A stretch of 31,681 nt of DNA from the NCBI GenBank assembly GCA_004151065.3, contig NWUY0300012503.1, positions 55,736 through 87,416 of the forward strand. Direction: 5' to 3'. The notes beneath the pieces were generated by a model. That model worked only from the letters and a program-made list of their open reading frames with translations, did no database searches and was not told the DNA's origin. This document shows positions 1 to 11,756 of the stretch, piece by piece; position 1 is the first letter of the stretch, and each line of letters begins with the position of its first letter. The translations under genes and the position numbers were made by a program. Source of the DNA: Larix sibirica. Its lineage: Eukaryota; Streptophyta; Pinopsida; Pinales; Pinaceae.

Positions 1-461
1 ACTTTTATAATCCTTAAAAAATACCCTACTTGTGGGAATTTATGGTTTGGAAGATGAAATCAACAATTATTTTTTACCATAATGGTTAGGGTTTATCCAC
101 ATTGAACCACTACATTTTGGGAAGTGTACACAAATGATGATTAATGAAATTATGGTTTTGTGACCCCATCAAGATTTTTGAGGATCTTAGGATGGCTCAC
201 AATAGTGGGATTTAAGGGAATGTCCATGACATGATATCTAGGGTAAACATTTGACTGTATTTTACATCAAGCACTTTTCGGAATTTTACAATGGAGTAAA
301 TAAATACTTTAAATAGGATTCATTCATACTAAAATTGTGGGAAAATACCATGGCTTACCCAAACCCATGGGCTTGCAAACCACCAACATAAACCCATTAT
401 TGAATGAACCAAGCCGGTTATCTTAAATAACTTTTTTAACCAAATAAATATTAACCTAACA
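1..461 (-). mobile_element. Probable LTR (5' part of a 3' LTR), cut by the window edge
   Basis: Read on the minus strand, the segment starts with TGTTAGG at 461, the usual TG start of a plant LTR, directly after a purine tract (462-473). It runs on through a phase typical of copia-type LTRs, including a stretch with GCAAGCCCATGGG near 361-378. A TATA-like TATTTAAAG lies on the minus strand near 305-316. The second LTR and the CA end are not in the window, so element type and length cannot be fixed. No coding potential was seen. This is inference from the LTR/PPT arrangement; a chance purine run is possible. Confidence 0.42.
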
Positions 462-473
462 TTCCCCCTTTTA
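462..473 (-). other. Polypurine tract next to the LTR
   Basis: On the minus strand this reads TAAAAGGGGGAA and abuts the TGTTAGG start of the probable LTR. In LTR retrotransposons such a tract primes plus-strand DNA synthesis and lies just 5' of the 3' LTR. This implies that the element's internal region, if kept, lies to the right of 473. The sequence is seen; the function is inferred. Confidence 0.42.
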
Positions 474-2273
474 AACATGATCAGTATCAAGAATAAAAAC
501 ATGCCCCCCTCTTTAGTCTACATGAATCTACATTATACTTTACGTATGTGACCTACCAAGCTAGGGGTATGCATGTCTAAATAGGTCTTACCTATTCAGG
601 TTAACCTAGTTGTGATATCACATGTATGAAAATAATAAAATAATAATGCACAACAAGAAAGAACATAAGAGGAACACATGCTTTTACTATGGAAAACCAT
701 TATGAAATAGGTATCTATTAGTATTGGCCACTTCATGCAGCATCAACCACATTTTGTCATTTTAAAATGTTGTTACTTAAAACTTTGATATTACTAGTGT
801 TAATCTATATAATGGTGATGAGGCAGGTGATAAACACATCATAATTTTTTATATATTTTTTTAACTCTTTCTACCCATAGTGAAGTATGAGAACTAGGAT
901 AAGTAACAAGGGTGAGAAAAGAATAAGAGTCTCACCCCCCAAGGGGGATATAGAGGCCATACCTACGTACAAACCAACAAAAGAGGTGACTTTCATACAA
1001 TCTCAAATTTAAAAAAGGCACACATCCCGTGCTGATATCAATATCTTAATACAACATATGATGAAGAGCAAGAGGGATCTGATCAATTTAAATGCATAAA
1101 TAGAATATAAAATACATCACGGGGGTGAAACAGGGACCTCAATACAAGTATATTAATATATTGTAACCCATATCTAATATGAAGTACATGAGTAGGAACA
1201 ATGGCACCCTTATAGGTGAGAAATAACCTACACTAGTAGCATCTATTTTTTCTATGGAAACTAGATGGGCTTGAGATTTAGAAGGATTCTTAATGTGATA
1301 AAAAAAATCACAGGTGGCTCAAATGCTAAAAAATGAGCCAAATAAGTTTATAAAACTATAACTAAAAATGAGTCATTGTCACCAATGTAGCCTGAACATC
1401 ATGGAAAGATAAGTTCTAGAGGTATTCCATAATAGACTTAAGAGATGGAGGGTGTCATGAATATATATGGTCTTTGACCAAAATAGGATAAGGGAACATC
1501 CTCAATGTATGATCCTCAACACCGTAATAAAAATACAGATTTGAGCACATGGGAACAAACAAATACAAGGGGAAAGGAGGTATCCCCTCAGTTAGTCCAA
1601 GGTAACCCATCAATGATGGTTATAGGGATAAGGGACAAGATTCCTCTAGGTATATCCTCTAGAATACAAGTGTTGAAGTCAATAGAGGGAGGCTCCATGA
1701 TAAGAATGTAATGAGGGTTCCTTGTAGATCAATATAAGCTATGATATAAATATGTAAATATAGTTGGGACTAAGACACCAAATGGGTATAGAGGCTCACT
1801 GAGAGAGGGGTTGAAATTCATTTGTTTAGAGCATGAAGGCATGGATGACCTGATTCTGCATTTATGACTAACAATAATATTGAAGGAGGAATACAAAATG
1901 ATATCTAGGGGACATTTTATGAGGTTTAACACTAGGAAGGTTCTATTGGTGACACATCATGAAATGATCTTAACAAAGGACACTAGGGACATTTCCATAA
2001 GAGATCATATATGGTCTGTAGTAGCACAACGGAGCACTCTAGAAAGGGCTTCCCAAGTATTAAGGTAATCAAGAAAAGAGAGGAAGTCAAAGGGATAGGC
2101 GTCCAATAGGAAACCAAGTCAATATGTGAAACATGTGATAGTAAATGGGAGAGATTAGGGGGTAGGAAAGTGAAAATGATGTTAATATCCTTGGGTATAG
2201 ATAAATGGTTGAAAAAAAATGTAAATTTTACACTATGGATTGAGTGGTGGACTAGTGGAATTTAAAATTAAAC
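474..2273. other. Unassigned sequence, no gene recognised
   Basis: By the PPT/LTR arrangement this should be the internal part of the element ending at 461. I looked on both strands for reverse transcriptase, integrase, RNase H and gag motifs and saw none. Open frames are short (67-68 codons at 1505-1711 plus and 1729-1932 minus), with no recognisable domain. It could be non-autonomous element filler or a strongly decayed copy. Confidence 0.5.
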
Positions 2274-2398
2274 AAGATTTCCATCAAGGAAAATTTTAGG
2301 GGCGAAATTTAGCCCATGGGCTATTTTTCCATGTTTTTTTCCAAAAAAATATTCGCCATGGGCTATTTTTCCATTTTTTTTCCAAAAAAATATTCGCC
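2274..2398. repeat. 42-bp tandem duplication with a 12-bp palindrome, ending at a single N
   Basis: A block running from ATGGGCTATTTTTCC to ATATTCGCC occurs at about 2316-2357 and again at 2358-2398, offset 42 bp. The first copy overlaps the perfect palindrome AGCCCATGGGCT (2311-2322). The second copy stops at the N at 2399. A diverged relative of the first copy, with its upstream flank, is found near 9335-9405. Confidence 0.75.
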
Positions 2399-2399
2399 N

Positions 2400-4584
2400 T
2401 CTACTGTCTGAAAAGGGTCAATGCGAAGGTTCTTGTTCTAGGCCTTTTTCCAAACTTATGCAAGTCTTATAGACATAATGGCTATAAAAATATTAATGCA
2501 AATGATGTGTTTAGAGGGTAAAAAGCTATATGCTAGTTTGAATAAGTATACATATAAGGATTATTGAATGTGGAGAAATGGTGGTATCTCAATGCAACTT
2601 CTACGTATATAGATGGAAACATTGACCAAAGTGTAAAAGTTTGTTTGGAAATAAAACCAATAGTACAAGTAGCATATCACAGAGAATGAAAAATTAAATT
2701 ACATGTATTATAATAAGGGAGAAATAGGGGTTTATCAGAAAATATCTTAATCACATGAGTCTAGTTATGAAGTCAAGAAAATCATGGAACCGAGATTCTA
2801 ACTAAGTAGATGGTGCATCAAATCGACGTCATATGAGGTTATATGTAGTGAGAGAAAAAAGTATCTAAATCCAATAAATAGGATGTGGCCCACGCAATTA
2901 GTTGGCATTTTTGTTGTTTACCTTTGGATAGGCTCATGGGACACTGAACTCCAAGTGCACATTTATCACAATTCGTATGGTAAATTTAAATTACATCGCT
3001 AATATGATAAATTTATCTCCATTCTTTATATTTTCATCATTTTTATTTCTTATATTAGGGTTTTTGGGTTCCATGGTAATCCCTAAAAGTCTTCCGTTGG
3101 TCATCATGGATTTTGACACTCGTGACATTAAAAAAAAACTATGATAGACCTGAATTGTGGTCATACTTAAGATGAGGAAATCCATAAATGGCATGTCTCA
3201 CATATTCAGTTAAAGCCTACAATGGGGTCGATTTTTTTAGTCAAAACAAGTGCAATGCTTTGTCACAACTATTCATGGGAAAGGAATGAGGGGGGTTTAC
3301 ACCTTTTATAACTTGAAAGAAAAAAAATACACATTCTAATGGGTGAAATTTTTTGGACAAAAATGTAGCCATGATGATCATATGGAGAGAGAGAGGGATA
3401 TCCTAATTATCTATATGGATCTCTAATACACTCGTTTAATGTAGGACACATTATCTATATACAAGTTTGACAAATTTGTTGAGAATCTAGTGTAGTCAAA
3501 TGATGATCAATGAGAAGGTACTAGGACATGCATACTTAAGGTGGGCCTATATGTTCCTAACTACAGTATGGAAACAATTATATCATTATAGTAGGTGGGG
3601 AGCATACTTTATTTGAACACTTCATGTGCACCCACTTCTTTGAGAGGGTTTCTACATTGTGGTTGGATTCCACAATTTGATATGTACATCCCATGGAGTC
3701 CTACATGCAATGTTGCAAAGATATGATGGTGAGGGGTGGAGGTGGTTCTTGTGGGAAACACCTTCCACCGAATTTATTTTCTTAGTGGAGATAGATTCCT
3801 TTAGTATTTGAGGATTTCCCTTATTTTGGGACGGATTACATCGAAGATGACCTGTAGTTACCTCAACCACAAATACCATCATAAGAACCTGATGGTAGAT
3901 ATGATATTTTATTTTCCATGTTTTAATATATATTTACATACGATCATAGATGGTAGCTATGTTTTTATGCGATCCATAGTATTGACTCTTAATTTCTCAT
4001 GTGTGTCCAAATGTGGGACCAATCTCCCCATAGGAGCACTAAAGATGATGGGATAGGCTTGAGAATGTTTATCCTTTTGCCCCATCATAGAGATGATGAA
4101 AAGGCTCCAAGGTGATCTTGAAGGGACTTTCTTTAGGCATATATTGACTACTACATGATGCAAAAAACTATGGATGTAAACATCTATATTATGATTTGAT
4201 CACTATATACTGATAGGAATTAGAGTGGTAATCAACCATGCCACATATAGCTTCTACAACCTAGACCATCCTGGATATGATGAGGGGGAATGCCCCTCAC
4301 ATCATTGGTCCAAAGAGTTATCGGGATCGTCACTTAGAGGATCATTTTGAGAATGATGATTATGGTTAGTAAATAGTTTTAGGGGACTACCCTCATGCTT
4401 AGGATGTGCGATTTTTTACAATGTATCACATTTTTTTGGACCAATATGTGGGATCATATGATGTAAACACTCATTATTTTTGGGTGATAAGATATAGACA
4501 TATGTGGATGTGATTTATATACATGAGCCTTATCTTATTATCCAATGTTATAAATGTTTTATGGCCACTTTATGTACATGTGGA
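2400..4584. repeat. 2185-bp direct repeat, copy 1
   Basis: This block is followed immediately by a second copy at 4585-6769. By eye no difference was found, and all short open frames repeat at an offset of exactly 2185. It starts one base after the N at 2399. The content is unassigned: no reverse transcriptase, integrase, gag or host domain was recognised, and the open frames (67-82 codons) look random. The identity means either a very recent duplication or a misassembled overlap. Confidence 0.93.
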
Positions 4585-6769
4585 TCTACTGTCTGAAAAG
4601 GGTCAATGCGAAGGTTCTTGTTCTAGGCCTTTTTCCAAACTTATGCAAGTCTTATAGACATAATGGCTATAAAAATATTAATGCAAATGATGTGTTTAGA
4701 GGGTAAAAAGCTATATGCTAGTTTGAATAAGTATACATATAAGGATTATTGAATGTGGAGAAATGGTGGTATCTCAATGCAACTTCTACGTATATAGATG
4801 GAAACATTGACCAAAGTGTAAAAGTTTGTTTGGAAATAAAACCAATAGTACAAGTAGCATATCACAGAGAATGAAAAATTAAATTACATGTATTATAATA
4901 AGGGAGAAATAGGGGTTTATCAGAAAATATCTTAATCACATGAGTCTAGTTATGAAGTCAAGAAAATCATGGAACCGAGATTCTAACTAAGTAGATGGTG
5001 CATCAAATCGACGTCATATGAGGTTATATGTAGTGAGAGAAAAAAGTATCTAAATCCAATAAATAGGATGTGGCCCACGCAATTAGTTGGCATTTTTGTT
5101 GTTTACCTTTGGATAGGCTCATGGGACACTGAACTCCAAGTGCACATTTATCACAATTCGTATGGTAAATTTAAATTACATCGCTAATATGATAAATTTA
5201 TCTCCATTCTTTATATTTTCATCATTTTTATTTCTTATATTAGGGTTTTTGGGTTCCATGGTAATCCCTAAAAGTCTTCCGTTGGTCATCATGGATTTTG
5301 ACACTCGTGACATTAAAAAAAAACTATGATAGACCTGAATTGTGGTCATACTTAAGATGAGGAAATCCATAAATGGCATGTCTCACATATTCAGTTAAAG
5401 CCTACAATGGGGTCGATTTTTTTAGTCAAAACAAGTGCAATGCTTTGTCACAACTATTCATGGGAAAGGAATGAGGGGGGTTTACACCTTTTATAACTTG
5501 AAAGAAAAAAAATACACATTCTAATGGGTGAAATTTTTTGGACAAAAATGTAGCCATGATGATCATATGGAGAGAGAGAGGGATATCCTAATTATCTATA
5601 TGGATCTCTAATACACTCGTTTAATGTAGGACACATTATCTATATACAAGTTTGACAAATTTGTTGAGAATCTAGTGTAGTCAAATGATGATCAATGAGA
5701 AGGTACTAGGACATGCATACTTAAGGTGGGCCTATATGTTCCTAACTACAGTATGGAAACAATTATATCATTATAGTAGGTGGGGAGCATACTTTATTTG
5801 AACACTTCATGTGCACCCACTTCTTTGAGAGGGTTTCTACATTGTGGTTGGATTCCACAATTTGATATGTACATCCCATGGAGTCCTACATGCAATGTTG
5901 CAAAGATATGATGGTGAGGGGTGGAGGTGGTTCTTGTGGGAAACACCTTCCACCGAATTTATTTTCTTAGTGGAGATAGATTCCTTTAGTATTTGAGGAT
6001 TTCCCTTATTTTGGGACGGATTACATCGAAGATGACCTGTAGTTACCTCAACCACAAATACCATCATAAGAACCTGATGGTAGATATGATATTTTATTTT
6101 CCATGTTTTAATATATATTTACATACGATCATAGATGGTAGCTATGTTTTTATGCGATCCATAGTATTGACTCTTAATTTCTCATGTGTGTCCAAATGTG
6201 GGACCAATCTCCCCATAGGAGCACTAAAGATGATGGGATAGGCTTGAGAATGTTTATCCTTTTGCCCCATCATAGAGATGATGAAAAGGCTCCAAGGTGA
6301 TCTTGAAGGGACTTTCTTTAGGCATATATTGACTACTACATGATGCAAAAAACTATGGATGTAAACATCTATATTATGATTTGATCACTATATACTGATA
6401 GGAATTAGAGTGGTAATCAACCATGCCACATATAGCTTCTACAACCTAGACCATCCTGGATATGATGAGGGGGAATGCCCCTCACATCATTGGTCCAAAG
6501 AGTTATCGGGATCGTCACTTAGAGGATCATTTTGAGAATGATGATTATGGTTAGTAAATAGTTTTAGGGGACTACCCTCATGCTTAGGATGTGCGATTTT
6601 TTACAATGTATCACATTTTTTTGGACCAATATGTGGGATCATATGATGTAAACACTCATTATTTTTGGGTGATAAGATATAGACATATGTGGATGTGATT
6701 TATATACATGAGCCTTATCTTATTATCCAATGTTATAAATGTTTTATGGCCACTTTATGTACATGTGGA
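4585..6769. repeat. 2185-bp direct repeat, copy 2
   Basis: This is the head-to-tail twin of 2400-4584. The junction at 4584/4585 has no N or filler, and there is 1 bp of shared sequence (t) at the far end (6770). To the right the sequence departs cleanly into unique DNA (GCTCTGTATGG). The right flank of copy 2 is therefore contiguous, whereas the left flank of copy 1 is an N. Confidence 0.93.
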
Positions 6770-7876
6770 TGCTCTGTATGGTTATGATTATATATATGCA
6801 TGCGTGTGATTTATTTTGTTGTCAATGATGAATGATATGCCAGTATAGAATTTGATTTGTAGAATTGTCTATGAAGCTATCCAAACTCCTAGCTATATGA
6901 ATGACTGCAATGAATTCCAACCATTTAACCATTTTTCTAAGATCCAAACATTTTCTAAATAAACAAGGATTGTGTACCCAATAACAATTATTCAATTGTG
7001 TGACAAGTATCTCAGAATCAAGGAAAACATGAAGTTGATGAATGAGTGACTAGAGTGAATTATCCAAAAGGACAATCACAACATTGTATTCCACATGTTT
7101 ATTGGTGATAGAACAAATACACGTGATACATCACTAACATGAAAGAGGGAGTGTGTTGGGGAATATATGGCCCAAGCTATTAAGGCAAGATTTAGAGTGT
7201 ATCTACTTAGAACATTAAAATAATGAATGTGATAATGAGAAGAATTATCCATCTTTAAAAGACAAGAAATAAAACCTATAAAAATCATCCTGATATTAAA
7301 AAAAACTATAGTGTAGAAAATAAAAAACACAATTAATCTCATGGATAGAATTTATGGAGGTATAACCCATTGTGAAGGTTTTTGATGAGTTGGTCATTTA
7401 GACTTGCTAGAAGATATGCCCCTTTCACAAATAGTAAAATTTGAAAGTGTAAGGGCCCTTCGACTAGGACTCAAACTTTCATCGACCAAGTGTGTTATGA
7501 GATTTATCGTAAACAAGTACTAAACCACCTTCATGAAATGAGTCTGGGTGGACATGATGATCATATTGGTATTTGGTAGATGGTTCCTTACACGGATACC
7601 TGAATAGTGAAGACTATACTTATATATGCAAACCTCTTGTTAATTAATTTATATTTAAATTGAGTGCTTTGAAGTTTGATTTGGATTATGCTTCCACAAA
7701 AAAGGCTCTAAATAAACGATAAGGGTACGAGGATACGATGGATACCATAAAACACGTTGGCATCCATTATTAAAAGGCATCACAAAAACTGTAGGAGTTT
7801 ATAAACTGACACGGCATCTTTTTCTTTCACTCTCATAATGTATATGGTAGTTTTAGCACATGAAAATTACAAATTA

Positions 7877-7880
<4 letters not shown>
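6770..7880. other. Unassigned AT-rich sequence with an LTR-start-like site near 7141-7180
   Basis: No gene was recognised. At 7141-7151 a purine run (GAAAGAGGGAG) is followed at 7154 by TGTTGGGGAATATATGG, which resembles a PPT plus the start of a copia-type LTR on the plus strand. Just upstream, near 7085-7135, a decayed stretch reading VFH...DRTNTRDT faintly resembles the end of a copia RNase H (FH.RTKHI). Both are weak; no LTR partner was found in the window. Confidence 0.3.

Positions 7881-7907
<27 letters not shown>
7881..7907. repeat. (AT)13 microsatellite
   Basis: This is an uninterrupted AT dinucleotide run of 26 bp plus a final A, directly left of the GC-rich patch at 7908-7986. Confidence 0.97.
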
Positions 7908-7986
7908 CTGCTAATTGCGTGTCCGGATAACATTGGCCGAGTTCCGACAGAACCAGGCCGACGCTACAGCCATCGGCCTGCGGGAG
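7908..7986. other. GC-rich island with an 8-bp stem inverted repeat
   Basis: This stretch is strikingly GC-rich against its AT-rich surroundings. It holds CAGGCCGA (7954-7961) and TCGGCCTG (7973-7980), which can pair as an 8-bp stem with an 11-nt loop. A third TGGCCGA occurs at 7934-7940. No open reading frame of note crosses it. It may be the end of a transposon or a remnant of a foreign or older sequence; nature unknown. Confidence 0.6.
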
Positions 7987-8078
7987 AATAATCAATGAGA
8001 TCAATGCTTTCTTATTTTTCACATATTTGACATTTCCCTACGTTGACAGTTTAAAGAAAAGAGAAAAAAAAAAGTTGT

Positions 8079-8205
8079 GAAATGCTTTGTATTTTGGAAA
8101 CTTTTTTTTAGCATATTGTTATTTTGAAAAAAAAAAAAAATCCATGTAAAATACTTTGTATTTTCGAGGCATTTTTAGCATATTGTTATTTTATCAAATT
8201 ATTTT
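8079..8205. repeat. Two degenerate 69-bp tandem units with poly(A) between
   Basis: CTTTGTATTTT followed by AGCATATTGTTATTTT occurs at 8085 and again at 8154, an offset of 69 bp. An A14 run (8127-8140) separates the units. No gene is seen. Confidence 0.75.
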
Positions 8206-9334
8206 ATGTAAAATGTTATTGGCATTGCTTTTTATCATAACTTTTTCTTGAATATATCCTTTTTTTCATATTGTCTAAGGCATTACGAAGATTATTTGTG
8301 ATTGCACAAAACATAAATTCGATTTTTTGAGATCCATGTTTTTCTCAGGGCTTGAATAAATATTTGTGGATTCTTCATTTGTACATAGTTAACTGATTAC
8401 ATGTTTTTGTTTTTCAGGATTCATATCTATGTTGTGTGTTTAACCCTTGATAATGCCCTAGTTACCTTAGAGAAATTATCGCCATAGAGAAATTATTGCC
8501 ATAGATTAGTGTTGAGCCCGGGCTATAGTGGTTGAGGAATGTATTGAACGTGATGTTTTTGGATGGAGTAAGCACCCACTAGTGGAGAAAGCACGTAGAC
8601 CCTCATATCAATACTACACAAATCCTCATGTAAGTAGGTTAATGCCTGATAGATATGTATGATCTAGTGTATTAAAGAACTCTGAGCTTCAAGTCACAAT
8701 CCACCCAAGTGCCATGATGTAATCATTGCCCAAATATTCAACAAGAAACTACTAATTGTAGTTAATATGGGCCACATAGTTGAGTGGTACAACATACTGC
8801 AATATGTGGTTGATGGGGCTATGAAGAAATGACAAATTTAATCTATATATATTGCTTAGTTATCACTACCTAACAAGTCCACAAAATCCTATCTCTTAGT
8901 TTGAAGAAACATTTAATGAAATAAAAAATATAATATAGGTTAATAATTAAAAGATTAATAATAAATTCAGTAAATTTAAAATGTATTTAATAAATAACTT
9001 TTTTTTCTATAAATTACTTTAATATAATATTTTAAGAAATTAAAATTAAAGTAATGATAACAATGTTTTGATCTAATTGGTATTTCTCTTTGTTTTTTTA
9101 TTTGGTAGTTTGTAGTTAATGAATTTTTATAATTAAGTAGAGAATGTAACTATGTGTATTTACAACTATGTATCATAGATATAACAACTAATTTAAATAA
9201 AAAGAGTGACCTCAATAAAAAAAAGTAACGTTTATCGTAAAACATATGGAGAAGTAAAATAAAATAAATCAACATATATTGATTTACCTAGGGATTTTTA
9301 AATGCTTAAACACATCAAGGTAATTTAAATAGAA
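8206..9334. other. Unassigned AT-rich sequence
   Basis: No coding region or RNA gene was recognised. A small 18-bp tandem repeat (GAGAAATTAT-GCCATA) lies at about 8470-8505. The segment 8500-8830 is somewhat less AT-rich but has no open frame with a recognisable domain. Confidence 0.5.
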
Positions 9335-9405
9335 TTGATCCAAGGAAAATGGCAGGGAATAAATTTATTCCATGAGTTATTTTTTGACTTTTTTTCCAAA
9401 AAAAA
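9335..9405. repeat. Diverged relative of the 2274-2398 repeat
   Basis: CCAAGGAAAAT...AGGG, then AAATTTATTCCATGAG, TTATTTTTTGAC and TTTTTTTCCAAAAAAA follow the same order as at 2284-2350 (TCAAGGAAAATT, AGGGGCGAAATTTAGCCCATGGGC and so on). This suggests a dispersed family, perhaps the terminal part of a non-autonomous element. The similarity was judged by eye. Confidence 0.5.
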
Positions 9406-11103
9406 TTAACCAATGTAAAAGATGTTTAGCCCAAATTCTATGGGGTATTTCTTTTTACTCTAAAGATTGCCAAAATTGTTCAAAAACTATATAAAGTCTT
9501 TAGTACTTTGAATATTTGTAAAAAAAATCACCAAACATTTTATGGTTGCAAATTTAAGAATTAGTAAGATTCGCCAAGACCTTTATATTTTGAGAAAATT
9601 ATGGATCCTTAAAATTTTCCCTAAATTAAACTAAAAAATTAATGCAATATTAAGATAAATTGAACCTTTATGTATTTGAATGTTTAAATCATAAACCTTA
9701 AGAAACACATTAATTAGGAAGTCCACAAATATTTCTTTCAATTTTAATTTCATATCTTCAAATATTCTTCAATGTACTATCACACTATTTTTCATAAATA
9801 ATAAATTTATAAACATGTACATTATTTAATGATTTCTATAAAATTAAAAAGAAAAATGAAAATTGTCAAATATACCTTCAATGTAGTGTAGCGAGCTATA
9901 CAATAAGCATTCAGAAGAGAAAAATCTACATGCAATAAGCATTGAGAAGTGAAAAAATTTCAATTGATCGTAGTCATAAAATAATGAACATTGAATAAGA
10001 ATTTCTTTATTGGCTAGCCATGTCAATATGCCATTTACAAATTTAAATGATATAAATGGTTATATGTTCAAGGCAATGAATTCAGGGAAAGGAAATCTTA
10101 TTTCGTAAAATAATGAAGGAAATTAAAATCATAGGTATAACTCTACTTCAATAGGTTTATTTAACAAGGATTAAATTTTGTAAGGTATATAAATTTAAGA
10201 TAAAAAAAATTATAATTTAAAAAATTTAATATATGTTATTTTTTTAAATTTAAAAAATAGATTTATAGTAATTTTATTATTATTATTATTTTTTATAAAA
10301 TTTAAATTAAATACAAATATTTTTATTTAGTTTATTTGTTATTACTTTTCATCATATTAAATTATAAAGTACAATAGAAATAACTATAACTATACGTGAA
10401 AAGCTGTGTGATAAATATAAATTTTTAAAAATTTTATAGTATAATTATATATCTTTAACTACATTGATAAAGACAAAAAATAAAGTCATTCTCATTATCA
10501 TTGATACAACTACTTCATGAATGGGAAGTTAAGTATTAAAAAAAAATTTATCAATTAAATACATTGATATAAATAACATATTTTGTAAATAAAATATAAA
10601 ATTTTTAATTAAATTATTATTTATCAAGTTAATTATATTAAAATTAACTATATAATTAATTAATTTGAAATTCTCCAAGTTATTTGAAATTCAAAATAAT
10701 TATGAGTACAATGTAATTAGGATATCGAATAATAGAATATTTTAACGACTTATCATAAGTAAATAAATTTTTATCAGTTTTGATTCATTAATAATTTATA
10801 TTAATTTATATGATTTTAAAAGTTAAAGAGAAAAATATAGCTTATAAATAAATATAGAATTTCAGAAAAAAATTGTTTGTTACAAGGTTATTTACCCATT
10901 AGGTGAATAATCAAACATACCCATCACACATCATAAAATGCTTATGTTTGGATTTGAAATTCCAAATATTAATATGCATTTTTGAGACATTCCAAATTTG
11001 AATAGGCATTTTAGAGACGAGTACTATGACACCATGGAGAAATTATTTGTGGCTGCTGGTTTAGAAAACAATATCATGTAGTAGAGACTTACCTTGATAA
11101 TAG
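9406..11103. other. Very AT-rich sequence, no gene
   Basis: Long A/T runs dominate, particularly 10190-10870. Open frames are short and of biased composition (for example a 60-codon frame at 9844-10026 minus). Nothing recognisable was seen on either strand. Confidence 0.6.
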
Positions 11104-11385
11104 AATCATACGGTGGTCACCATGGGTGGGGATGAAACAAGGCGCTACCTGCCAAAATAGATTGATCAGGTAGTAACCGGTCGGCGGGGCTGTCCTGGTG
11201 CAATAGTTGAAGTAAAGCATAATACAAAATAATCGAATCCTGGCTGGCATTTCGGTAAACAATACCGTGCAGTAACCTTAAAAATAAAGTCATAAGGTGG
11301 TAACCATGGGTGGGGATGCAACAAAGCACTCTCTGCCAAAATAGAATGATGAGGTGGTCACCCGCGGGTGGGGCTGCCCTACTAC
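11104..11385. repeat. GC-rich layered repeat (57-bp inside 184-bp period)
   Basis: A core of the type GGTGGTCACCATGGGTGGGG occurs four times, beginning at 11112, 11169, 11296 and 11353. The two cores in each pair are 57 bp apart and the pairs are offset by 184 bp. CTGCCAAAATAGA lies between the cores of both pairs. The patch is clearly more GC-rich than its flanks. A 142-codon open frame on the minus strand (11117-11545) crosses it, but its product only mirrors the repeat and a microsatellite and shows no known domain, so I do not call a gene. Confidence 0.8.
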
Positions 11386-11411
11386 TATAGGGACAAAATG
11401 ATTCAACTCTA

Positions 11412-11433
11412 TCATATATATATATATATATAT
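11412..11433. repeat. (AT)n microsatellite followed by GC/CA alternation
   Basis: An AT run of about 20 bp is followed by GCGCACGCGCAC (11434-11445). The alternating purine-pyrimidine stretch as a whole is about 30 bp long and could adopt Z-DNA. Confidence 0.9.
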
Positions 11434-11621
11434 GCGCACGCGCACTTAGCGACCATTCAAAGCAGAAACCATGATGTGGAAGTATCAAAGGTAAAGCAAT
11501 AATACGTTTTACCAAACAATTGCAATATTGCTCCACCATAAACATGCACTATTCAAATGAAAATATTATTATTACATTGTCTATGATTTAATGTGAATAT
11601 ATATGATATTAAGGTATTATT

Positions 11622-11756
11622 GTTTAAGAATTACATTAATTTGAACAAAAAGTTTTAATAATTAACTCAATAAATTGAACAATCAAAGTTTAAGGATTAC
11701 ATTAATTTGAACAAAGTTTTAATGATTAATTCAATAAATTGAACAATCAAAGTTTT
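11622..11756. repeat. 66-bp tandem duplication
   Basis: GTTTAAGAATTACATTAATT at 11622 recurs at 11688 as GTTTAAGGATTACATTAATT. The repeat carries on through AATAAATTGAACAATCAAAG. The two units differ by a few substitutions and a short indel. Confidence 0.9.

Noticed and set aside
2991-3194. 67-codon minus frame, present identically in both 2185-bp copies
   Set aside because: It is conserved only because the copies are identical; no domain and random-looking composition.
8505-8830. Possible second SINE (GGGCTATAGTGGTTGAGG, CATAGTTGAGTGGTACAAC)
   Set aside because: A-box-like motifs occur but no B-box at proper spacing and no A-tail.
11117-11545. 142-codon open frame on the minus strand
   Set aside because: It spans the 57/184-bp repeat and the (AT)n run; the peptide only mirrors these and has no domain.
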